This document shows, one piece after another, positions 9,618 through 13,644 of a stretch of DNA of 13,644 bases (position 1 is its first letter; every line of letters begins with the position of its first letter). The notes under the pieces were generated by a model that saw nothing but the letters and a program-made list of their open reading frames with translations, was not told the origin of the DNA and did not search any database. Made by a program: the position numbers and the translations under genes. This DNA is from an uncultured Clostridia bacterium (GTDB taxonomy: Bacteria; Bacillota; Clostridia; Christensenellales; UBA1242), in the NCBI GenBank assembly GCA_934725795.1, contig CAKVCF010000009.1, positions 1 to 13,644 on the forward strand, read 5' to 3'.

Positions 9618-9694
9618 AAAACTCTGCAAGTTTAAGTTTAATTACTTAAACAAAACTGATTCCCTACGCGTGTTTAACCAAACTGCAAAGTTTT
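9618..9694 (-). promoter_or_regulatory. Foldable 5' leader element of the giant gene
   Basis: In the RNA read from the minus strand, AAAACTTTGCAGTTT (9694-9680) can pair with AAACTTGCAGAGTTTT (9633-9618). The closing stem would have 15 pairs, one of them G-U, and one bulged base. Inside it, TTAAAC (9677-9672) pairs with GTTTAA (9651-9646) around a 20-nt loop containing ACGCGTAGGGAATC, which is GC-rich for this spacer. The same GTTTAAG can instead pair with CTTAAAC (9636-9630), which overlaps the closing stem. The two folds therefore exclude each other. It lies between the candidate promoter and the Shine-Dalgarno. It does not match a riboswitch consensus I know, and the energetics were not computed. 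Confidence 0.4.
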
Positions 9695-9725
9695 AAAAAC
9701 ATACACCCCGTATATTTATAACAAA

Positions 9726-9754
9726 ATTATACCACATCAAAAAGCAAAAAACAA
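9726..9754 (-). promoter_or_regulatory. Candidate sigma-A promoter (extended -10) for the giant gene
   Basis: The minus strand reads TGGTATAAT (9734-9726), a perfect -10 hexamer with the TGn extension. A weak -35 TTGTTT (9754-9749) lies 17 bp upstream. Transcription would start near 9719 and give a leader of about 195 nt. The DNA just upstream is rich in A- and T-tracts, which could act as an UP element. Confidence 0.55.
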
Positions 9755-10051
9755 ATATTTAATTATTAATAATTAAACTAAAAATAAATATTTAATAATT
9801 ATCATTAAATATCAACAAATACCTATTTATAGTGGTTTTTTAATCAAAACAATTAATTTTTATTTTTAACAATTTAAAATTTTTAATTAATTTTTAAAAA
9901 TTATCAAAAAAATATGCAAATATTTAATTTTTTGCATATTTTAATTTAATTTTTTATTTTTTATTTCGTAATTTTTTAATTCAAGTTATTGCTAGTGTTT
10001 TATTTACCGATTTAACTTTTTGGTCAACTAGCACATACAGACAAAATTTTA
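9740..10051. other. Gene-free, very AT-rich spacer (about 11% GC)
   Basis: About 310 nt between the giant gene's promoter and the ypeB stop codon. There is no coding frame with a start and ribosome binding site. Apart from the terminator-like hairpin at 9904-9942, it holds AT-only dyads: a perfect 20-bp palindrome at 9758-9777 (TTTAATTATT / AATAATTAAA) and a 9-bp inverted repeat (9788-9796 with 9804-9812). Such dyads are expected by chance at this composition. Confidence 0.6.
9904..9942 (-). terminator. Candidate terminator downstream of ypeB
   Basis: A perfect 12-bp inverted repeat (AAAATATGCAAA at 9909-9920, TTTGCATATTTT at 9931-9942) has a 10-nt loop. On the minus strand it leads into a run of U's before GAUAA. 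It lies about 110 nt after the ypeB stop. The stem has only two G-C pairs, so it is weak, but the arrangement is right. Confidence 0.5.
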
Positions 10052-11470
10052 CTAAATCAACTTTTGGCTACCTTTAACTTCCACCAACTTCATAACTTGT
10101 GCAATTTGATTTGTGTTGGCATCAACATAGTAAAAGAATGTTCCGTCAATGCGCTCAACAAAAAGCTCATAACAAGCAACTTCAATGCCAGAATCTAACC
10201 TAATAACTGACTTGCGTGCAGAAAGGATTTCAAAATCAAATCCAAGCAAACTTTCAGCCTGGTCTAAACTTGTATTAAATTGCGGATTTCTTCCAACATG
10301 GTTTAAAGCATAATTTGTTGCCTCAACACCTATAACTTCTTGGCTGGTTAAATTCACCTTAACCTTAACCAAATCAGGGTAATACACCACATCGTTAACA
10401 ACTGGTGCAAGGTTTACATAAAGCACATTTTGTTTTTCTTCTCTCCACACTGGGCGCATATTTTCAAAGTCGATATTATTAACAAAATTTTTTGCAATTT
10501 CTTGTGCTTGTTCAACACTCAAAATAGGGTCGCCACCTTCAGCATATGCAGACAAACTTATAAGCAAACCGCCACGTTTACTCACCTGTGCAAAGGCAGT
10601 GTTAGTTTCTGTTTTGATTGTAAAGTCATAAGTTGTTATTGTTCCTTCTGTTGTGCGGTCATATGTTATTTCAACTTTTTGTCCACTATATACGGTGTCT
10701 TTTAAATATTTTTTAGCTTCATCTTGTGTTATTTCTTTTTCTGGTAAACCTTTAACTTCTTTAGTTTCAAGTGCGGTTGAAAACGGACCATCAAATATCA
10801 TTGAAGGATATTCCACTTCTTCACTGCTAAGTTTTCCCATGCTTGTTGTTAATTCGTTCATGCCAGAAGCATTAAAAACACCAGCATCAATAAAGTTAAA
10901 ACCAGTGTCATACATGCCATAATTTTGCTTGTTAAAATTCGCTTTAAGTTCAGCCAAAACAAGTGCTATTTTTTCAAACAATAATTCTTGTTCTTGTGTT
11001 AAATCTTGGTTTTTATTTAACACTTTTGAATAAGCTTCACATACTCCATTTATTTGATTAAAAAACTTTGTGGTTGCTACCACATTGTCATGACTTATTG
11101 GAAGCACACTCAAACCAGCCAAAACATAATTACAATCACTCATCATATCTTGCAAAGTATTCAATTTTACTTGCCTTGTGGTAAGTGTGGAATATTTTGA
11201 AATATCAACTGCCAAGTTGTTAACATTGTCAACCATCGAAAAATAACTTGCAGCATAAACACCTTCCAAAATATTTGCATTCTTTTTGCTGGTAGTATAC
11301 ACCTGATAATAAGCAATTAATGTGCAAGTTAAAATAACAAGCAAAGCCACAATTGCAACAATAAACCAAGGCATTGCTTTTTGTGCATTGCTTTTTTGTT
11401 TTGTTTCCTTGTCCTGTCCCACATTACTATTTTGTTCAAACTCTTCACTTTTAACTTTTTTATTTTTCAT
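10052..11470 (-). CDS. ypeB: Germination protein YpeB
   Basis: YpeB is the partner of the cortex-lytic enzyme SleB: in Bacillus each is needed for the other's stable presence in the spore. The 472 residues compare with about 450 in B. subtilis. There is one membrane anchor (about 33-55), then an alpha-helical region, then PepSY-type repeats. Family signatures are YPSMIFDGPFS (221-231), a KRGG segment (298-301), YPDLVKVKVNLTSQEVIG (364-381) followed by VEATNYALNH (382-391), and a last module around ACYELFVERIDGTFFYYVD (432-450). A charged segment of about 32 residues (many Lys, Glu, Gln, Asn) precedes the anchor; B. subtilis YpeB starts almost directly with its anchor. The ATG at 11470 follows AGGAAGG with 4 nt between. 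It lies downstream of sleB in the same direction, the usual order, but about 283 nt away. The product would sit on the outer face of the inner spore membrane. Confidence 0.93.
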   Translation of the reverse strand: MKNKKVKSEEFEQNSNVGQDKETKQKSNAQKAMPWFIVAIVALLVILTCTLIAYYQVYTTSKKNANILEGVYAASYFSMVDNVNNLAVDISKYSTLTTRQVKLNTLQDMMSDCNYVLAGLSVLPISHDNVVATTKFFNQINGVCEAYSKVLNKNQDLTQEQELLFEKIALVLAELKANFNKQNYGMYDTGFNFIDAGVFNASGMNELTTSMGKLSSEEVEYPSMIFDGPFSTALETKEVKGLPEKEITQDEAKKYLKDTVYSGQKVEITYDRTTEGTITTYDFTIKTETNTAFAQVSKRGGLLISLSAYAEGGDPILSVEQAQEIAKNFVNNIDFENMRPVWREEKQNVLYVNLAPVVNDVVYYPDLVKVKVNLTSQEVIGVEATNYALNHVGRNPQFNTSLDQAESLLGFDFEILSARKSVIRLDSGIEVACYELFVERIDGTFFYYVDANTNQIAQVMKLVEVKGSQKLI

Positions 11471-11753
11471 AAAACCTTCCTAGAATATTTTTTAGCAATA
11501 ATTGTTAGATATATTTTGCAAAAAATAATGTTTAATAAACAATAATAAAATTTAAATAATTTAATCAAAACTAATAAAAAATATAAATAAATTATTATTT
11601 TTTAATTAAAAACTGCTATTTTTAAGCATTTTTTAATATTTTTATTTAATTTTAAATAATATTTATATTTATTTAAATTTAAACATAATAAATATTTGTA
11701 TTTCTTAATTAAATTATTATTAAAAATTTATTTAATATTTTTTTGTTTTTAAT
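11471..11753. other. Extreme AT spacer between sleB and ypeB (about 6% GC)
   Basis: By count, positions 11521-11753 hold about 13 G/C bases in 233. No coding frame is supported. It holds short AT palindromes, one weak terminator-like hairpin (11603-11634) and the ypeB Shine-Dalgarno next to the start codon. I could not identify a convincing sigma-A or sigma-G promoter. Confidence 0.6.
11603..11634 (-). terminator. Weak terminator-like hairpin after sleB
   Basis: AAAAACTGCT (11608-11617) pairs with AGCATTTTTT (11625-11634) except for one mismatch, around a 7-nt loop. On the minus strand the hairpin ends in five U's. It is 120 nt past the sleB stop and 138 nt before the ypeB start. It holds two of the few G/C clusters in this spacer, but the stem is weak. 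Confidence 0.3.
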
Positions 11754-12464
11754 TTAAACTGCAAAAATATGTTTACCAATTTGTGTAACATACTTTGTTG
11801 AATAAATCCATTTGCTTGTTGCAGTTTGCGGATTATAATAATAAACTGAACCATAAGTTGGATCCCAACCATTCAATGCATCATCTGCTGCTTGATAGGC
11901 TTTTTGATTTGGCTCTAAATTTATTTGTCCATCATTAACTGCAGTAAACGCCCATGGTTGATAAATCACGCCTGAAACCGTGTTTGGAAATCTGCTGTCT
12001 TTAACACGATTTAAAACAACTGCACCAATTGCAACCTGACCTGTGTAACTTTCTCCACGCGCTTCAGCATAAATCACTTTTGCAAGCAGATATCTATCAT
12101 TGCTATTATAGGTAGATGAACTGCTAGTTCCTGTTAAAGTTATTCCCATTTTCTTTGCTGTTAAAGGTCCAACTATACCATCTTGTGTTAATCCATATTT
12201 TTTTTGAAACTTTTTAACAGCAGCAATTGTTTGCGGACCATTTATTCCGTCTACATTGCCAGTATAATACCCCCATTTTTTAAGCCTTGTTTGCACTTCT
12301 TTTATATTTGCTGTTGCCGCATAAACAGTGTCAACACCATTTGTGGTTGAAGCAACTTGCGTTTTGTTGCGATTAGACTCAGTTTCCATATTAACAAATA
12401 TTGAGCCAACCACTCCAGCAAGCAGTGAAATCAAGCCAGTAATCAAAATCAAAAACTTTTTCAT
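11754..12464 (-). CDS. sleB: Spore cortex-lytic enzyme SleB
   Basis: SleB is a lytic transglycosylase that cleaves muramic-delta-lactam-containing cortex peptidoglycan at germination. The 236 residues are shorter than the 305 of B. subtilis SleB. Residues 5-24 form a hydrophobic signal segment, and VYAA (47-50) is a possible cleavage site. Residues about 54-107 form a peptidoglycan-binding domain (KKWGYYTGNVDGINGPQT, then FQKKYGLTQDGIVGP). A short Ser/Thr linker follows (111-123), then a Hydrolase_2 catalytic domain (124-236). Catalytic-domain landmarks are VIYAEARGE (130-138; Glu134 is the likely general acid), GQVAIGAVVLNRV (142-154), FPNTVSGVIYQPWAF (159-173), and the end YYYNPQTATSKWI to GKHIFAV. 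The ATG follows AAGGGGTG with 4 nt between. It sits 123 nt after spoIIR and upstream of ypeB. Forespore (sigma-G) expression is expected from Bacillus, but I found no clear sigma-G promoter. Confidence 0.95.
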   Translation of the reverse strand: MKKFLILITGLISLLAGVVGSIFVNMETESNRNKTQVASTTNGVDTVYAATANIKEVQTRLKKWGYYTGNVDGINGPQTIAAVKKFQKKYGLTQDGIVGPLTAKKMGITLTGTSSSSTYNSNDRYLLAKVIYAEARGESYTGQVAIGAVVLNRVKDSRFPNTVSGVIYQPWAFTAVNDGQINLEPNQKAYQAADDALNGWDPTYGSVYYYNPQTATSKWIYSTKYVTQIGKHIFAV

Positions 12465-12587
12465 TTTTCACCCCTTAACATTGTTTGTTACAAACATATA
12501 CTTGCCAATAAATGCAAATTTATAACACAATTCAAAGTATAATTTTAAAGCCATGTACAGTTTTTGCTTTGATGACGTTTAATTCCA

Positions 12588-13115
12588 TTACCTTTTAAAT
12601 AAATTTTCAAACCACTGAACAAAACGCGATTTAAATTTAACCTTGTTTGTATTGTTTTGAGTTGCAAAGCAAAGCGGCGGATACATAACACACCACCAGT
12701 TATCACCAACCGCATCGCCAAGTTCCACAACCACAGCATCATAATAGCCAGACTCTAAGGTAGTATTCACATAAGTTCGTGTAGGGAAATACTCATTTGC
12801 TAATTTAACATTTGCACTATAGCTAAGTCCATTTGCCTTTAAAGTGTTAGTAACAATCAATGTGATATTCTCTCTTTCTTTCACAACAACATCAACTGCC
12901 TGTTGCTTGGTTTGCACATCGCACAATTTTGGTGTAAGATATGCAACCACATTGTCTTTAACTTTAATTTTAACGTTTTGGTCTAATGTGCTGTTGCTGT
13001 TCGCACGAATATGTATGCGTAAATAATCATAATTTTCTTGTTTCTCAGCAGGCAAATTGAGTGCAATACAAATCACAACAACAATAGCCACAACACAACC
13101 TATAAATTTTTTCAT
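12588..13115 (-). CDS. spoIIR: Stage II sporulation protein R (SpoIIR)
   Basis: SpoIIR is made in the forespore and secreted into the intermembrane space, where it activates the protease SpoIIGA to process pro-sigma-E in the mother cell. The 175 residues compare with about 224 in B. subtilis. Residues 4-22 form an N-terminal signal or anchor helix (FIGCVVAIVVVICIALNLP). Family landmarks are LRIHIRANSNSTLDQNVKIK (32-51) followed by VKDNVVAYL (52-60), FPTRTY (110-115), the SGYYDAVVVELG strand (122-133), and GDNWWCVMYPPLCF (137-150), the most diagnostic block. The C-terminal part after this block is short (25 residues, basic and aromatic). Only a poor Shine-Dalgarno (TAAG) precedes the ATG at 13115, and a strong hairpin with a U-tract ends about 25 nt upstream of it. 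Sigma-F control is known in Bacillus but cannot be shown here. Confidence 0.92.
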   Translation of the reverse strand: MKKFIGCVVAIVVVICIALNLPAEKQENYDYLRIHIRANSNSTLDQNVKIKVKDNVVAYLTPKLCDVQTKQQAVDVVVKERENITLIVTNTLKANGLSYSANVKLANEYFPTRTYVNTTLESGYYDAVVVELGDAVGDNWWCVMYPPLCFATQNNTNKVKFKSRFVQWFENLFKR

Positions 13116-13140
13116 AACTTAATGGTTGGCAAATTGATTT

Positions 13141-13178
13141 AAAAAAACTGCAAAACACACACACATTTTGCAATTTTT
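13141..13178 (-). terminator. Strong hairpin with U-tract just before spoIIR
   Basis: In the minus-strand RNA AAAAAUUGCAAAA pairs with UUUUGCAGUUUUU: 13 pairs, one of them U-G. The 10-nt loop is a perfect (UG)5 repeat, and seven U's follow the last G (13147-13141). The form is that of an intrinsic terminator. It may end the transcript of the peptidoglycan-binding gene upstream, but it leaves only about 25 nt before the spoIIR ATG, too little for a separate promoter. An attenuator or leader structure is therefore possible. Confidence 0.55.
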
Positions 13179-13181
13179 AAT

Positions 13182-13201
13182 AACATTTTGTTAAAAATGT
13201 T
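13182..13201. repeat. Small inverted repeat in the spoIIR leader
   Basis: AACATTTT (13182-13189) and AAAATGTT (13194-13201) form an 8-bp perfect stem with a 4-nt loop. It lies directly upstream of the stronger hairpin at 13141-13178. On the plus strand it runs into T's, but no plus-strand gene ends here. It may only reflect AT-rich composition. Confidence 0.35.
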
Positions 13202-13347
13202 TTTCATTTCAATTTGTTTAAATTTTCTTATCAATTGTAAAAAATTTATTTAATTTTTGTTATGTTGAAAAAATATCATCTAGTTTGTTTTAAACATTTT
13301 AACTTTTTAAAAATTTGTTTTTATGTTTTAACATCAAAGCACAACTT

Positions 13348-13375
13348 TTTATATATTGTATAAATTTTATTTCAA
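13348..13375 (-). promoter_or_regulatory. Possible sigma-A-like promoter upstream of spoIIR
   Basis: On the minus strand TTGAAA (13375-13370) and TATAAA (13353-13348) are 16 bp apart, just after the stop codon of the upstream gene. If used, the leader would be about 225 nt and would include both hairpins before spoIIR. Such matches are common in DNA this AT-rich, and spoIIR is normally read by sigma-F. Confidence 0.25.
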
Positions 13376-13398
13376 CTATGTTTTTTATTTTTATAAAC

Positions 13399-13644
13399 TT
13401 AGGTTTGTGGTCTGCCCGCACTATTAAACAATGCACGCCAAGTTGCAGGTCCAACAATCCCATCAGCTGTTAAACCATTTTCAGTTTGAAAAGCCCTTAC
13501 AGCACGCTCAGTTTCTGCACCAAATATGCCATCTAAATTCGTAATTGGATAAAAGTAAGAAAGCAGCAACCTTTGCAAATACATAACTGCGCTGGTTCTA
13601 CTGCCACGGCGCAAAACCTGACTTGAAGGGTTTGTATTAAGCAG
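13399..13644 (-). CDS. Peptidoglycan-binding domain protein, C-terminal end only
   Basis: The frame stays open to the right edge; 81 residues are visible and the start lies outside the window. The TTG at 13614 falls inside the domain consensus (VLRRGSR) and is not a real start. The visible part is one complete peptidoglycan-binding domain of the PG_binding_1 type: LRRGSRTSAVMYLQRLL, then LDGIFGAETERAVRAFQTEN, then GLTADGIVGPATWRALF, and a short polar end. An Asn/Ser/Pro-containing stretch before it (LLNTNPSSQ) looks like a linker to another domain or repeat. Such domains target proteins to the cell wall or spore cortex, and the matching fold is present in SleB nearby. The catalytic or other domain is unseen, so its role is unknown. 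Its GC content (about 44%) and Arg use are higher than in the neighbouring genes. Confidence 0.85.
   Translation of the reverse strand: MLNTNPSSQVLRRGSRTSAVMYLQRLLLSYFYPITNLDGIFGAETERAVRAFQTENGLTADGIVGPATWRALFNSAGRPQT

Larger units (their letters stand above)
13179..13398. other. AT-rich spacer upstream of the spoIIR hairpins
   Basis: This part of the 283-nt gap between spoIIR and the upstream peptidoglycan-binding gene is nearly all A/T and has no supported coding frame. It contains the small inverted repeat at 13182-13201 and the weak promoter-like pair at 13348-13375. I see nothing else in it. Confidence 0.5.

Noticed and set aside
9651..9677. Resemblance of ACGCGTAGGG in the leader to part of the c-di-GMP-I (GEMM) riboswitch core.
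   Set aside because: Only about ten bases agree; the second helix with its GACGCAAAGC-type block is absent, so I do not call a c-di-GMP riboswitch.
9990..10033. Inverted repeat TGCTAGT / ACTAGCA just after the ypeB stop codon.
   Set aside because: The stem is only 7 bp with a 30-nt loop and no U-tract, so it is not a convincing terminator. The hairpin at 9904-9942 is better.
12465..12587. Sigma-G promoter in front of sleB.
   Set aside because: TGAAT and CATTTAT elements occur but are about 15 bp apart with poor -10 agreement. Not enough to call a promoter.

Overview
The window looks like chromosomal DNA from a low-GC, endospore-forming Gram-positive bacterium, probably an uncultured lineage of the Clostridia. 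Three minus-strand genes are recognisable sporulation or germination genes: spoIIR, sleB and ypeB. Codon use is AT-rich, spacers are almost pure A/T, and one start is a TTG behind a strong Shine-Dalgarno. The exact lineage cannot be read from the sequence.

Left edge (1-1133): the 3' part of a plus-strand gene for a protein with a diadenylate-cyclase-like (DisA_N-type) domain. A perfect 14-bp stem-loop terminator follows and can serve this gene and the convergent giant gene.

Middle (1134-10051): one minus-strand gene of about 8.4 kb for a secreted surface protein of about 2,800 residues. It has an N-terminal signal sequence, roughly 17 repeated beta-strand-rich (Ig-like) modules, and a single C-terminal membrane helix with a basic tail. 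There is no sortase motif. Its best start is a TTG at 9524, 27 codons inside the longest reading frame. A candidate extended -10 promoter lies near 9730, followed by a leader of about 195 nt that can fold into mutually exclusive stems. Upstream lies a stretch of about 11% GC holding the probable ypeB terminator.

Right part (10052-13644): on the minus strand, in transcription order, come the C-terminal end of a peptidoglycan-binding-domain protein (cut by the window edge), spoIIR, sleB and ypeB. SpoIIR is the forespore signal that triggers sigma-E activation in the mother cell. SleB is the spore-cortex-lytic enzyme and YpeB its partner, which are mutually dependent in the spore. sleB and ypeB are usually tightly coupled, but here about 283 nt of roughly 6% GC DNA with a weak terminator-like hairpin separates them. 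A strong hairpin plus U-tract sits just before the spoIIR start codon, where it looks like an attenuator.

The most unusual items are the giant modular surface protein with its foldable leader, the DisA_N-like protein with altered motif residues, and the terminator-like hairpin in the spoIIR leader. No mobile element, CRISPR array, tRNA or rRNA was seen.
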